Below, in pieces: positions 17,442 to 27,134 of a DNA stretch of 64,000 nt. Origin of the DNA: Gammaproteobacteria bacterium (GTDB lineage: Bacteria; Pseudomonadota; Gammaproteobacteria; GCA-001735895); the NCBI GenBank assembly GCA_024225395.1, contig JAAEMR010000192.1:1-64000 (forward strand), read 5' to 3'. Position 1 is the first letter of the stretch, and each line of letters begins with the position of its first letter. The notes below the pieces were generated by a model. It did not search any database. It was given only the letters and a program-made list of their open reading frames with translations, and was not told the DNA's origin. The position numbers and the translations under genes are program-made.

Positions 17442-18830
17442 CTATGTTGATAATTCTAACGCCTTGTCTATAGCACTGATGATTTCGTCAATTTCATCTT
17501 TTCCGCAAATCAGTGCAGGGCTCAGGACGATGGTATTGTTGTAAAGAGGAAAACTACGGTTAGTACGACTAATCATAACACCCTGGTTGAGGCATTCGGC
17601 TGCAATTTTTATTGGTACTGCTTCTTCCACCGGGGTTTTGCTTTCCCTGTCTTTAACCAGTTCAAAGCCTGCAAACAATCCCTTGCCACGTACATCACCA
17701 ATTATCTGATGCTTTTCTTTAAGATCAAGCAACTGGTCCATCAGGTAATCACCTGTATCTTTAGCATTCTGCAGCAGGTTTTCCTCCTTGATGATGCGTA
17801 GGTTTTCTAAAGCTGCAGCCGGTCCTGCGGTGCAGCCAGCATAAGTGCTGATATCACGAAAATAATGCATGCGGTCTGAGGGATCAGCCTTGAATTGCGT
17901 AAACATGTCTTCGGTAGTCACGGTACAGGATATGGCGGCATATCCGCTGGCAATTCCTTTAGCCATAGTGATGGCATCCGGCTTTACATCATAGTGCTGG
18001 TAACCGAACCATTTGCCAGTGCGACCCAGACCGCAGACAACTTCATCGAGATGCAGGATTACATCGTATTTTCGGCATATTTCCTGAATGATTGGAAAAT
18101 ATTCTGCTACTGGCGGTATGACACCACCACCAGCGGTGATGGGTTCGAGGATGAGTGCCCCCACGGTATCAGGACCTTCTTCCAGGATCTTGCTTTCCAG
18201 TGCCTGTGCACAATCGATATCGCAGGAGCCGTATTCTTTGCCAAAAGCACAGCGGTAACAGCAACAATGTGGGAATTCAACGAAGCCTTCTACGAATGGT
18301 CCGTACTGATTTTTGCGTTCAAACTGACCGGTTGCACTTAGAGCGCCGAGGGTGGTACCGTGGTAATCGCGCTCACGGAAGATGATTTTGTTCTTTTTAC
18401 CGCCATGTTTAAGGTGAGCCAGCTGGCGAACCATTTTGAATACTTTTTCGTTGGCCTCGGAACCCGAGTTGGAAAAGTAAACACGGCCCATACCTGGCAT
18501 TTTTTCCAGTAGCTTCTCTGCAAAGTCTGCAGCTGGAATATTACCTGCCGTGTTGGCGAAATAACACATCTTGACGAGTTGTTCATAAACTGCCCTGGCA
18601 ATTGATTCACGACCATAACCAACATTCACGGTCCATACTCCACCAGAGACGGCGTCAAGGTATTCTTTGCCAGTAGCATCCTTAAGACGCATTCCTTTAC
18701 CTTCGACTATAACCATTGGATCCTTCTGTTCGAAAGGCTGGTGTTGAAGCATGTGATGCCAAACGTAATCCCGGTCTTTCTGGCCCGCCTGATCATATTG
18801 ATCTTCATTTATTTGATTGACTAACATCAT
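17442..18830 (-). CDS. tpa: Taurine--pyruvate aminotransferase
   Basis: This PLP-dependent class III aminotransferase of about 462 residues moves the amino group of taurine to pyruvate, giving sulfoacetaldehyde and alanine. Visible features are VSGGVWTVNVGYGRESIA near the N-terminus, FSNSGSEANEKVFKMVR, LHLDEVVCGLGRTGKWF, and the PLP lysine in ITMAKGIASGY. The start is ATG 18830 or the next codon 18827, since GGAGAGA just upstream is the ribosome-binding site; the GTG at 18839 is part of that site. It diverges from tauR, and xsc and ald lie nearby, which supports the Tpa rather than an omega-aminotransferase assignment. Confidence 0.92.
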   Translation of the reverse strand: MMLVNQINEDQYDQAGQKDRDYVWHHMLQHQPFEQKDPMVIVEGKGMRLKDATGKEYLDAVSGGVWTVNVGYGRESIARAVYEQLVKMCYFANTAGNIPAADFAEKLLEKMPGMGRVYFSNSGSEANEKVFKMVRQLAHLKHGGKKNKIIFRERDYHGTTLGALSATGQFERKNQYGPFVEGFVEFPHCCCYRCAFGKEYGSCDIDCAQALESKILEEGPDTVGALILEPITAGGGVIPPVAEYFPIIQEICRKYDVILHLDEVVCGLGRTGKWFGYQHYDVKPDAITMAKGIASGYAAISCTVTTEDMFTQFKADPSDRMHYFRDISTYAGCTAGPAAALENLRIIKEENLLQNAKDTGDYLMDQLLDLKEKHQIIGDVRGKGLFAGFELVKDRESKTPVEEAVPIKIAAECLNQGVMISRTNRSFPLYNNTIVLSPALICGKDEIDEIISAIDKALELST

Positions 18831-18964
18831 TCTCTCCACTGGGACGACTCCAGAAGCTATCTGAAGATATAAAAACCATTTTATGCGCTTGACCGGGGAA
18901 CGGTGGTCATGGCATCGCTTATTTGACGTGGTTAAAAGTAAATTGATTTATTTGCCAAGAATAG

Positions 18965-19004
18965 AGCCAGAGAGGATTAAACAATGATGCCAGCATAAGG
19001 CCAG
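18965..19004 (-). promoter_or_regulatory. Candidate TauR-binding direct repeats
   Basis: On the strand of tpa, CTGGC occurs three times: starting at 19004 (CTGGCCTTAT), 18993 (CTGGCATCA) and 18970 (CTGGCTCTAT). The spacings are 11 and 23 bases, close to one and two helical turns. As I recall, the TauR site in Rhodobacter capsulatus is a CTGGAC direct repeat with about an 18-base spacer, and MocR-type regulators bind direct repeats. The position in the tpa/tauR divergent region fits. Confidence 0.45.
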
Positions 19005-19107
19005 AACCGGTTTTTTAAGACTACAGGCTAGAGCGGGTGTAACATGGAGAGAAATTGAAGCATAATCCCAAACCTAATTGAGGGGTCTAGCGAGCCATAT
19101 AATTATT

Positions 19108-20598
19108 ATGTCATCACGTCAGGAATTAATGTGGAGCAGTCTGATACAGCTTTCCAGTGAAAGAAAGATGAGTTATCAGCGCCAGCTGATCGAAGCGATT
19201 GTATCGGCCATACTGGATTCTAAAATTTCACCGCATAACCCCTTGCCTTCATCGCGCGAACTGGCGAAACAACTGGGAATTGCCCGTAATACGGTAGTGC
19301 ATGCCTATCAACAGTTGATCGATGATGGTTATTTGATTTCACGTGAACGCAGCGGTTATTTCGTGAATGAGAAAATTCTCAGTGGTCGGGTCAAGCAGGA
19401 TGTTACCGGGACCGGTGATGATGGTCAGGATAAAATTAGCTGGTCGGATAAAATCAAAATCCATCCTTCACACCAGCGCAATATCGTTAAAGCTGCGGAC
19501 TGGAATAAATATCCTTACCCATTCCTTTATGGTCAACTTGACCCGGAGATGTTTCCATTACAGGGGTGGCGTGATTGTTGTCGACAGGCTCTGAGTGTAC
19601 AGAGTATCCAGCATTCAACTCCTGACCGTTTTGATCTTGATGACAACCTGCTAATAGAACAAATACAGGCACGCATTTTATCCCGGCGAGGGGTGTGGAC
19701 ATCCCCAGAGCAAATTCTGGTAACCATGGGGGCGCAAAATGCCATTTACATACTGGCCGAGTTGCTGGTGGGCAGGCAAACCCACGTTGGTATTGAAGAC
19801 CCGGGGTATGTCGATGCAAGAAATATTTTTGCCATGAAAACCGCGCAGCTGCAAGCGCTGGAAGTTGACCAGGGAGGTCTGGTGCCCGGGGCGGCGGTGA
19901 ATAATTGTGACATTGTTTATGTAACCCCGAGCCATCAGTTTCCAACGACGGTGACCATGGATATCCAGCGACGTTCACAATTGCTGCAAGATGCAGAAGA
20001 GCATGACTTCCTCTTGATTGAGGATGATTATGAAAGCGAAGTCAATTTTGTCGGTGGGCCGACACCGGCATTGAAAAGCCTGGATAAACTTAATCGTGTT
20101 ATCTATGTGGGTAGTTTATCAAAAACTCTGGCACCCGGATTACGCCTTGGGTTTATGGTCGCCCCGGCAGAACTGATTCGGGAAGCCCGGGCCATCAGAC
20201 GTTTGATGATCCGCCATCCTCCTATCAATAACCAGCACCTGGTAGGACTGTTTCTGTCGATGGGGCATCATGATTCATTGCTGCAACGGCTGCATGAAAC
20301 CTATCGTAAGCGCTGGCAGGTAATGGGGGAATCCCTGGCCCGCTACCTGCCGGATTCGGCTCGTATCCCGACATTTGGTGGAACCGCTTATTGGGTTCAA
20401 GGCCCCGATGCACTGGATTCAACGCTGTTGCAAAAAGAAGCCAAACAGCATGGGATTCTGATTGAATCGGGTGATATTTTTTTCATGCAACCGGACCAGC
20501 ATAAAAACTATTTCCGTCTTGGTTATTCCTCTATTTCAGAGAGTAAAATTGATGAAGGCTTGATGAAACTTTCAGAGTTGATTCACAGCATGATTTAA
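19108..20598 (+). CDS. tauR: MocR-type taurine regulator
   Basis: The protein is about 496 residues: an N-terminal GntR winged helix (PLPSSRELAKQLGIARNT, then AYQQLIDDGYLISRERSGYF) fused to a fold-type I aminotransferase domain with the PLP-binding lysine in YVGSLSKTLAPGLRLGF and LIEDDYESEVNF. MocR/TauR proteins sense amine substrates through PLP and activate divergent genes. It lies head to head with tpa. I prefer ATG 19108; a TTG 30 bases upstream is also in frame. Confidence 0.87.
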   Translation: MSSRQELMWSSLIQLSSERKMSYQRQLIEAIVSAILDSKISPHNPLPSSRELAKQLGIARNTVVHAYQQLIDDGYLISRERSGYFVNEKILSGRVKQDVTGTGDDGQDKISWSDKIKIHPSHQRNIVKAADWNKYPYPFLYGQLDPEMFPLQGWRDCCRQALSVQSIQHSTPDRFDLDDNLLIEQIQARILSRRGVWTSPEQILVTMGAQNAIYILAELLVGRQTHVGIEDPGYVDARNIFAMKTAQLQALEVDQGGLVPGAAVNNCDIVYVTPSHQFPTTVTMDIQRRSQLLQDAEEHDFLLIEDDYESEVNFVGGPTPALKSLDKLNRVIYVGSLSKTLAPGLRLGFMVAPAELIREARAIRRLMIRHPPINNQHLVGLFLSMGHHDSLLQRLHETYRKRWQVMGESLARYLPDSARIPTFGGTAYWVQGPDALDSTLLQKEAKQHGILIESGDIFFMQPDQHKNYFRLGYSSISESKIDEGLMKLSELIHSMI

Positions 20599-20606
20599 AA
20601 ACTATC

Positions 20607-20634
20607 AGTCTGGCACCGCGAATAGTGCCGGACT
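20607..20634 (+). terminator. Stem-loop after tauR
   Basis: AGTCTGGCAC-cgcgaata-GTGCCGGACT forms a 10-bp stem with one G.T pair just after the tauR stop. No T-run follows, so termination would be weak or Rho-dependent. Confidence 0.45.
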
Positions 20635-20739
20635 GGTACTACCGTCAATTTATTTCTGCTCCTAATTTACACACATTCATTCAGCCTTATTCGATCATAG
20701 AACAGGCTATCCCTGTTGTTGTGTTTTTAGGAGAAATTA

Positions 20740-21858
20740 ATGTTAATCGGTGTACCTAAAGAAATTAAAAATAACGAGTTCAGAATTGGTTTGACGCCCA
20801 CCAGTGTGCGCGAAGCGGTTGCTCATGGTCATCAGGTTCTTGTTGAAACCAATGGTGGTGTGGGTATTGGAAAATCCGATGAAGACTATATGACTGCAGG
20901 AGCTACCATTGCTGCAGATGCCAAAGAGGTATTTGATAAAGCTGAAATGATTGTAAAGGTCAAAGAGCCTCAGGCAGTTGAGCGAGCTATGCTTCGAGAG
21001 AATCAGATCTTATTTACCTATCTTCATTTAGCACCAGATCCGGATCAGACCAATGACCTGATTAGTAGTGGAGCTGTCTGCATTGCTTATGAAACGGTTA
21101 CTTCAAATAGCGGCAGCCTGCCTTTACTGGCACCCATGTCCGAGGTTGCGGGACGCATGTCTATTCAGGCAGCTGCACACAGCCTGGAAAAAGCACATGG
21201 TGGAAAAGGTATGCTGCTGGGTGGGGTACCGGGTGTAGACCCCGCCAAGGTTGCCATCATCGGCGGTGGTGTTGTTGGACGGCATGCTGCCCACATGGCA
21301 GTTGGTTTGGGTGCTGATGTCTGGGTTCTGGATCGAAATAATGAGGTGTTGAAAAGCCTGTGGATGCAGTTTGGCCGCTCGATTAATACAGTCTATTCAA
21401 CCAGGGATGCTTTAGAGCAGCATGTGATTGCAGCCGATGTAGTCATTGGAGGCGTATTAATCCCTGGAGCAGCGGCACCGAAGCTGGTAACGGCCGAAAT
21501 GATTTCACAAATGAAACCGGGCTCCGTTCTGGTGGATGTGGCGATTGATCAGGGTGGCTGCTTTGAGACATCCAGAGCAACAACCCATGCGGAACCCACC
21601 TATGTGGTTGATGATGTCATTCATTATTGTGTGGCCAATATGCCGGGTGCCGTACCACAAACATCCACCTTTGCATTAAATAATGCCACCTTGCCTTATG
21701 TCCTGGATTTGGCGGATAAAGGGTACCATCAGGCATTAGCCGATGACCCTCATTTGTTAAATGGCTTGAACGTCTTCAAGGGAGACCTGACCATCAAAGA
21801 AGTCGCTGATGTGCAGGGACTGAGTTTCAAGAGTGCCGAACAGGCTTTGGGTTTATAA
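20740..21858 (+). CDS. ald: Alanine dehydrogenase
   Basis: The protein is 372 residues, the family's normal length. [20 protein letters not shown] is the classic N-terminus; the catalytic Lys lies in IVKVKEPQ and the catalytic His in FTYLHLAPD; the NAD fold reads [20 protein letters not shown]. It oxidises alanine to pyruvate and ammonium, which regenerates the pyruvate used by Tpa, so it completes the taurine deamination cycle. A good ribosome-binding site (TAGGAGAA) precedes the ATG. Confidence 0.95.
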   Translation: MLIGVPKEIKNNEFRIGLTPTSVREAVAHGHQVLVETNGGVGIGKSDEDYMTAGATIAADAKEVFDKAEMIVKVKEPQAVERAMLRENQILFTYLHLAPDPDQTNDLISSGAVCIAYETVTSNSGSLPLLAPMSEVAGRMSIQAAAHSLEKAHGGKGMLLGGVPGVDPAKVAIIGGGVVGRHAAHMAVGLGADVWVLDRNNEVLKSLWMQFGRSINTVYSTRDALEQHVIAADVVIGGVLIPGAAAPKLVTAEMISQMKPGSVLVDVAIDQGGCFETSRATTHAEPTYVVDDVIHYCVANMPGAVPQTSTFALNNATLPYVLDLADKGYHQALADDPHLLNGLNVFKGDLTIKEVADVQGLSFKSAEQALGL

Positions 21859-22277
21859 AAATGTGAAACTTGTTTTCAGGACGCATTAGAAAATGAAGTC
21901 GCAACTTTTTATTACCCTGAATAATCAGGCAGGTTTTCTTACAGAACGGGTCTGTGTTGATTTACAACACCGTTTATACCAAAAAATAGAACTATTAAAT
22001 TATAAAAAAACTGATTTACAAGGCTTAAAGGCTCAATTATGATACACGAGGTCTCAAAAATAAGCATTGAATGTGTTTTTCTTCAATAACACAGATAGCT
22101 TATCAATCACCTGTAACAAATTTGGAATACGTCTATCTTTGTTGGCGCCCATATCAGGAATGGAGCCTGGAAATTCTGGAAGTTGATGAAGTGCAGGGCC
22201 TGAATTACAAAAGCCCACAGCAGGTCCCTGGGCTAAGTACCGATTAATTAATTTAGAGAAGTATTAGGAGAAAAGTT
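21859..22277. other. ald-xsc intergenic region
   Basis: A gap of about 420 bp that probably carries the xsc promoter. It contains the ald-like relic at 22071-22247. The first 200 bases are A+T-rich, and I saw nothing else in them. Confidence 0.5.
22071..22247 (+). pseudogene. Fossil of an alanine dehydrogenase C-terminus
   Basis: An ATG-to-TAA frame of 58 codons ends in a stretch matching the end of the intact ald gene. EVDEVQGLNYKSPQQ here aligns with [15 protein letters not shown] there, and 36 of 54 bases agree by hand count over 22179-22232. The part before residue 36 does not resemble Ald in my reading. It most likely marks a lost second ald copy between ald and xsc. It could alternatively be a small expressed ORF, but no ribosome-binding site was obvious. 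Confidence 0.4.
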
Positions 22278-24047
22278 ATGAAAATGACAACAGAAGAAGC
22301 CTTTATCAAGGTGCTGCAAATGCATGGTATAGAACATGCATTTGGAATTATCGGTTCTGCGATGATGCCCATATCGGATTTGTTTCCAACTGCAGGTATT
22401 ACATTCTGGGACTGTGCCCATGAGACCAATGCGGGAATGACTGCAGATGGCTATACCCGTGCCACCGGGAAAATGAGCATGGCTATTGCCCAGAATGGTC
22501 CGGGTATCACAAATTTTGTCACACCGATTAAAACAGCCTACTGGAACCATACGCCGTTACTTTTGGTGACGCCCCAGGCGGCCAATAAAACCATCGAGCA
22601 GGGTGGATTCCAGGAAATCAAACAGATGGCTGTTTTTGAAGAAATGGTCTGCTACCAGGAAGAAGTCCGTGATCCTTCACGGGTTGCCGAGGTGTTGAAC
22701 CGGGTTATCGAAAATGCCTGGCGCGGATCAGCGCCCGCCCAAATCAACATACCCAGAGATTACTGGACCCAGGTCATCGATATTGAGTTACCACAAACCG
22801 TCGAGCTTGAGCGTTCGCCTGGTGGTGCAAACTCTATAACAGCCGCCGCAAAACTGCTTTCAGAAGCAGAGTTTCCCGTCATACTCAATGGCGCGGGTGT
22901 GGTGCTCGGTGGAGCTATCGAGGCTTCAAAAAATCTGGCTGAACGACTGGATGCTCCGGTATGTTGTAATTATCAGCATAATGATGCCTTTCCCGGTTCG
23001 CATCCGCTTGCTGTAGGACCGCTGGGATACAATGGTTCCAAAGCAGCCATGGAGCTGATCAACAAAGCAGATGTCGTGTTGGCACTGGGAACCCGACTGA
23101 ACCCATTTTCAACCCTGCCGGGTTATGGCATCGATTACTGGCCAAAAGATGCCAGAATTGTCCAGGTGGATATCAATGGCAGTCGTATTGGCTTAACCAA
23201 GAAGGTCGATGTGGGCATCCAGGGTGATGCGCGCCTGGTCGCAGAGCAAATCCTCAACAAGCTGGGTGAAAAGGCGGGCGATGCCGGCCGGGAAGCGCGT
23301 CGGGAACTGATCAGGAAAAGCAAAGCCAGCTGGGAGGTCGAGCTTGCCGGTATGGACCATGAGGAGGATGACCCGGGTACGACCTGGAATGAACGTAGTC
23401 GTGACCGCCACCCCGACCATCCATCTCCAAGGCAAGCCTGGCGGGCCATCATGGAAGCCATGCCGGACAATGCCATTGTTTCATCCGATATCGGTAACAA
23501 CTGTGCGATCGGCAATGCCTACCCCAGTTTTGATGAAGGGCGTAAATACCTGGCTCCAGGGTTGTATGGCCCTTGTGGCTATGGCTTTCCGGCGATCATC
23601 GGTGCCAAGATCGGTTGCCCTGATGTGCCTGTTGTCGGTTTCGCCGGGGATGGTGCATTCGGCATCTCGATGAATGAGATGACCTCCTGTGGTCGTGACG
23701 AATACCCGCCCATCACCATGGTAATTTTTCATAACTACCAGTGGGGCGCGGAAAAACGCAATACCACGCTTTGGTTTAAAGATAATTTTGTTGGCACCGA
23801 GCTGGACCCAAAAGTGAATTACGCGGGCATCGCCGAAGCCTGTGGTGTTAAAGGGGTTAGAGTGAAATCCATGTCTGAATTGACCTCAGCACTAGATACA
23901 GCTGTCAAGGAACAGATGAATGATGGAGTGACAACTTTTATCGAAGTTTTACTCAATCAGGAACTGGGTGAACCATTCCGTCGTGATGCAATGAAGACCC
24001 CGGTCCAGGTTGCAGGTATCGATGCTGCGGATATGAAGCCTCAATGA
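22278..24047 (+). CDS. xsc: Sulfoacetaldehyde acetyltransferase
   Basis: This 589-residue thiamine-diphosphate enzyme converts sulfoacetaldehyde + phosphate into acetyl phosphate + sulfite. The Xsc subgroup is recognisable from MTTEEAFIKVLQMHGIEHAF, FWDCAHETNAGMTADGYTRA (ThDP Glu), AQNGPGITNFVTPIKTAYWN, and the ThDP/Mg motif GDGAFGISMNEMTSCGRDE followed by HN. Length and domain order (PYR, central, PP) are complete. GTATTAGGAGAAAAG provides the ribosome-binding site. It is the key desulfonation step of the locus. Confidence 0.95.
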   Translation: MKMTTEEAFIKVLQMHGIEHAFGIIGSAMMPISDLFPTAGITFWDCAHETNAGMTADGYTRATGKMSMAIAQNGPGITNFVTPIKTAYWNHTPLLLVTPQAANKTIEQGGFQEIKQMAVFEEMVCYQEEVRDPSRVAEVLNRVIENAWRGSAPAQINIPRDYWTQVIDIELPQTVELERSPGGANSITAAAKLLSEAEFPVILNGAGVVLGGAIEASKNLAERLDAPVCCNYQHNDAFPGSHPLAVGPLGYNGSKAAMELINKADVVLALGTRLNPFSTLPGYGIDYWPKDARIVQVDINGSRIGLTKKVDVGIQGDARLVAEQILNKLGEKAGDAGREARRELIRKSKASWEVELAGMDHEEDDPGTTWNERSRDRHPDHPSPRQAWRAIMEAMPDNAIVSSDIGNNCAIGNAYPSFDEGRKYLAPGLYGPCGYGFPAIIGAKIGCPDVPVVGFAGDGAFGISMNEMTSCGRDEYPPITMVIFHNYQWGAEKRNTTLWFKDNFVGTELDPKVNYAGIAEACGVKGVRVKSMSELTSALDTAVKEQMNDGVTTFIEVLLNQELGEPFRRDAMKTPVQVAGIDAADMKPQ

Positions 24048-24066
24048 ATTTGCTTTCAGCTTCAAC

Positions 24067-24828
24067 GTGATCTTTTTAAGCGGAGCTGAACCCCATTTAT
24101 TGATCTATTTAATAGCGGTCACTTTTGTGGCCGCTATTGTCCGTGGCTATTCTGGTTTCGGGTTTTCTGCGCTGGTTGTGATGCTGGGCGGATGGGTACT
24201 GCCGCCGGTACAGATTGTGCCCATCGTTTTATTGATGGAAATTATCGCCAGTATTCATCTCTTGCCTTCTGCCTGGAATGCTATCAACTGGCCAAGGTTG
24301 CGCAGGCTATTGATGGGATCAGCATTCAGTATTCCGGTTGGGGTCTATGCTTTAGCCTATTTTGATGAAAACTGGATGCGTTTTGTTATTTCCTTGCTGG
24401 TTTTAGTCAGCAGTCTGTTGATTCTCAAGGGGGTATCCTTTGCACGCCATGACCGGCCCTCGCTGGATTTTTCATTAGGGATTGTATCCGGTGCAATGAC
24501 CGGGGCTGCCGCCGTGGGTGGTCTGGCCGTGGCGGTGGTGTTCCTATCCATTCAGGTTGAAGTGGCGGTTATTCGTTCAACCTTGATATCGCTGTTCCTG
24601 GTGACGGATGTATATTCTACCCTGCTGGGGACTCAACACGGGTTTCTGAATTCCCAGCTACTTATGATTTCCCTTTATCTACTGCCGGCTCTGTTTGTCG
24701 GTGTTTCATTGGGGAAACGCTATTTTAATGAAACCAATACGGCATCATTTCGAAAGTATGTGTTGTTGTTGTTAACTGGATTGTCATTCGGCGGTATAGT
24801 GAGGTCTCTTTTCACTTTGAATCTTTGA
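24067..24828 (+). CDS. TauE/SafE-family anion (sulfite) permease
   Basis: The protein is 253 residues with about seven to eight membrane segments. YSGFGFSALVVMLGGW near the N-terminus and SGAMTGAAAVGGLAVAVVF in the middle are the two repeated G-rich TauE/SafE motifs. Members next to xsc are thought to export the sulfite that Xsc makes. The start is GTG, 19 bases after the xsc stop, without a clear ribosome-binding site, so it is probably co-translated. It converges on the FAD oxidoreductase gene with an 11-base gap. Confidence 0.82.
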   Translation: MIFLSGAEPHLLIYLIAVTFVAAIVRGYSGFGFSALVVMLGGWVLPPVQIVPIVLLMEIIASIHLLPSAWNAINWPRLRRLLMGSAFSIPVGVYALAYFDENWMRFVISLLVLVSSLLILKGVSFARHDRPSLDFSLGIVSGAMTGAAAVGGLAVAVVFLSIQVEVAVIRSTLISLFLVTDVYSTLLGTQHGFLNSQLLMISLYLLPALFVGVSLGKRYFNETNTASFRKYVLLLLTGLSFGGIVRSLFTLNL

Positions 24829-24839
24829 TGGATTAATAG

Positions 24840-26225
24840 TTATCGAAACTTGTCATAGTGCTTATAGTATGAATAAAGAAGGTGTTGACCAAGGCGCCGG
24901 AACGGCTGTAACGCGTGTTTTGGTAGTGGGCTGGTAAATATCGGCAAGTCATTTTTCTGTCCAGGTTTGCCTGCAATGAGCTCAGCCAGTTTGAATGAGG
25001 CATATGCGGAGAATGATACGCCATTACCACTGTAACCCTGTGAGTAAAAAATCTGTTGTGAAGGGTCTGGCTGAATAATCCTGGGCATCATGTCATGGCT
25101 GATATCCATCCAGCCATGCCAGAACCAGGGGGTTTCTATGCCCTTAAGAATAGGGAATTTTCTGGCAATGGCATCCTGTACCACCTTCAAGTTTTTCGGG
25201 TTCTGAGCATCTTTTCCGCTAATCGCACTTCGTGTTCCAATCTGTAGGCGTTTATCGGGTAAAAAACGATAATAATGCCGTAGTTTTCGAGTATCTGTAA
25301 TCAGCAGGTGGGTATTTAATTTACAGGCTGCAATTTCTTCATCGGTTAATATTCGGGTGACCACTGAGTTGGCCATGATCGGCATATTTCGAAATGCCGT
25401 CAGGGGATGCAGGTTTGCACTGGTGTAGCCAGCTGTAGCTATAGCGACAGACCTGGCTCGAACAATTCCTCCAGGGGTGTGAAGATAATGGATGTTATTT
25501 TTTTGTTTCCATTCCAAAACCGGGCTGGAAGGGTGGACTTTGGCCCCTGAACTTCTTGCGATATTAGAGTATCCATATGCCAGCTTTAAGGGGTGTATTG
25601 CAATACCCACTGGCTCAAGCATTGCACCCTTGCACTCCCTGTCATCCAGGTAATCACTCTTGACCTCTGCATGATTAAGAACCCGAGTCTTATAACTCAG
25701 TATCTCATTACATAAGCGGGACTCGGTTTTCAATCCCCGGAGAGCGGCTTTACTGTGAGCAATCAGTAAATTGCCGTGACCATAGGGTTCGCAATCGATT
25801 AAAGGATGTTCGGTCAGTTGCTGGAAAATTTCAAAGCCTTGCAGCGTATTATCATGTAGTTGACGTGCCATCTCCACACCCCAGCGTTTAACCCATTGGC
25901 TACGGCTCAATCGACCCCAGACTAAATGACCTTGCCCACCATTTCGGCTGGTACATCCCCAGCCTACCTGGTTGGCTTCCAGCACGGTAGCGTTGATACC
26001 ATGTTCCTGTGCCAGAAACATGGCTGTTGCAAGTCCAGTGAAACCACCACCAATAATGGCAACGTCAACATCTAAATCGCTGGTTACTGGGCCATCATTT
26101 TCCGGTGGTTCCCCAGCTGTATCACACCAATAGCTAGGGGCATAATTTATGCCCGTGCCAGGATTATCATCAAGCAATGGGTCATAAAATGGATTATAGG
26201 GCGAGAGACTGTTTATTGTTTGCAT
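24840..26225 (-). CDS. FAD-dependent amine oxidoreductase (DAO family; PuuB/TauY-like)
   Basis: The protein is about 461 residues. VAIIGGGFTGLATAMFLA is the FAD Rossmann motif (near residues 60-77), followed by LEANQVGWGCTSRNGGQG, and a C-terminal FYSQGYSGNGVSFSAYA flavin-contact segment. This series is typical of DAO-fold oxidases acting on secondary or primary amines (gamma-glutamylputrescine oxidase, TauY-type taurine dehydrogenase large subunit). ATG 26225 is preferred over 26255 because TGGAGA lies about ten bases upstream. It is downstream of, and co-directional with, the GntR gene, which may control it. No small TauX-like subunit was seen, so taurine as substrate is only a possibility. 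Confidence 0.78.
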   Translation of the reverse strand: MQTINSLSPYNPFYDPLLDDNPGTGINYAPSYWCDTAGEPPENDGPVTSDLDVDVAIIGGGFTGLATAMFLAQEHGINATVLEANQVGWGCTSRNGGQGHLVWGRLSRSQWVKRWGVEMARQLHDNTLQGFEIFQQLTEHPLIDCEPYGHGNLLIAHSKAALRGLKTESRLCNEILSYKTRVLNHAEVKSDYLDDRECKGAMLEPVGIAIHPLKLAYGYSNIARSSGAKVHPSSPVLEWKQKNNIHYLHTPGGIVRARSVAIATAGYTSANLHPLTAFRNMPIMANSVVTRILTDEEIAACKLNTHLLITDTRKLRHYYRFLPDKRLQIGTRSAISGKDAQNPKNLKVVQDAIARKFPILKGIETPWFWHGWMDISHDMMPRIIQPDPSQQIFYSQGYSGNGVSFSAYASFKLAELIAGKPGQKNDLPIFTSPLPKHALQPFRRLGQHLLYSYYKHYDKFR

Positions 26226-26405
26226 TGGCTTTATCTCCAGGGCAAAAATACTCAATAGATCAGGAGCAAATTCACTTCACAGGACTTTTATATTGCAAAC
26301 CTTTCAAGCCGCAAAGAGCCAAAGTTAAAAAAACTTAGGTCCACTTTAACTGAGGAGATATGATTTCAGCTGATATTGCAATGATGGCAAAAAGCCTAAT
26401 CTATT

Positions 26406-27134
26406 CTACAGTAAGGTGTTTTGATAATAATGCTTAGTGGTGCTGCAATAACTGGTACGTAATTCTACCGGTCTTCTATCCAGCGTCAGGGCCACACGCT
26501 CTATCATCAGTAACGGGGAACCTTCATCAATATCTAGAATTTTAGCCTGCTGCTTTTGTGCACGAACAGCACGTATTTGTTCTTCGGCGCTATGGATAGT
26601 GATACCAAACTGTTTTTCATACAGCTCATACAGCATGTTGGGCAAATCACATCCATCTTCCTTGCCTAATCTAGTGAATGGTACTTCGGGTAAAATAATG
26701 GTTTCGACAATGGTCGGTTTTGAAGAAAGATTTCTGACCCTGTCTATTTTAATAACTTCATCACCGGGTTTCAGCTTCAGCTTATGAGCTTCAGATTTAG
26801 TCGCCTTCTTCCTCCGGCAATTTAACACCTGGCTATCGGGTAATACCTTGTGCCCATCATTATCAGTGATATGAAAAAAATGGAAAAGCGCTCTATCGAT
26901 ATTGTGGTTTGAAACAAATGTACCAAGACCTTGTTTACGGGTAAGTACATTGTTTTCTACCAGTTCGGTAATGGCTTTACGAACTGTTCCCTGGCTAACA
27001 TCAAGCTCTTTAGCCAGATTGATTTCACTGGGAATAATATCGCCAGGTAACCACTCAGCTTTGCTGATCTTTGAGATGAGAAGTTCAATAATTTGCAGGT
27101 ACAATGGAATAGAACCTTTTCCAGTTGTAAGCAT
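26406..27134 (-). CDS. GntR-family regulator with UTRA domain
   Basis: The protein is 242 residues: an N-terminal GntR winged helix (LYLQIIELLISKI, then IPSEINLAKELDVSQGTVR, TRKQGLGTFV) and a C-terminal UTRA ligand-binding domain (KLKPGDEVIKIDRVR, then GSPLLMIERVALTLDRRPVE). HutC/FarR-type regulators of this build sense small catabolites and usually repress their own gene and the pathway operon. A candidate operator lies about 90 bp upstream (27225-27241), with a near-identical copy before the TRAP operon. Confidence 0.88.
   Translation of the reverse strand: MLTTGKGSIPLYLQIIELLISKISKAEWLPGDIIPSEINLAKELDVSQGTVRKAITELVENNVLTRKQGLGTFVSNHNIDRALFHFFHITDNDGHKVLPDSQVLNCRRKKATKSEAHKLKLKPGDEVIKIDRVRNLSSKPTIVETIILPEVPFTRLGKEDGCDLPNMLYELYEKQFGITIHSAEEQIRAVRAQKQQAKILDIDEGSPLLMIERVALTLDRRPVELRTSYCSTTKHYYQNTLL

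Noticed and set aside
20607-20634. CTGGCAC after tauR as another TauR site
   Set aside because: It is one arm of a nearly perfect 10-bp hairpin just after the stop codon, better explained as an RNA stem-loop.
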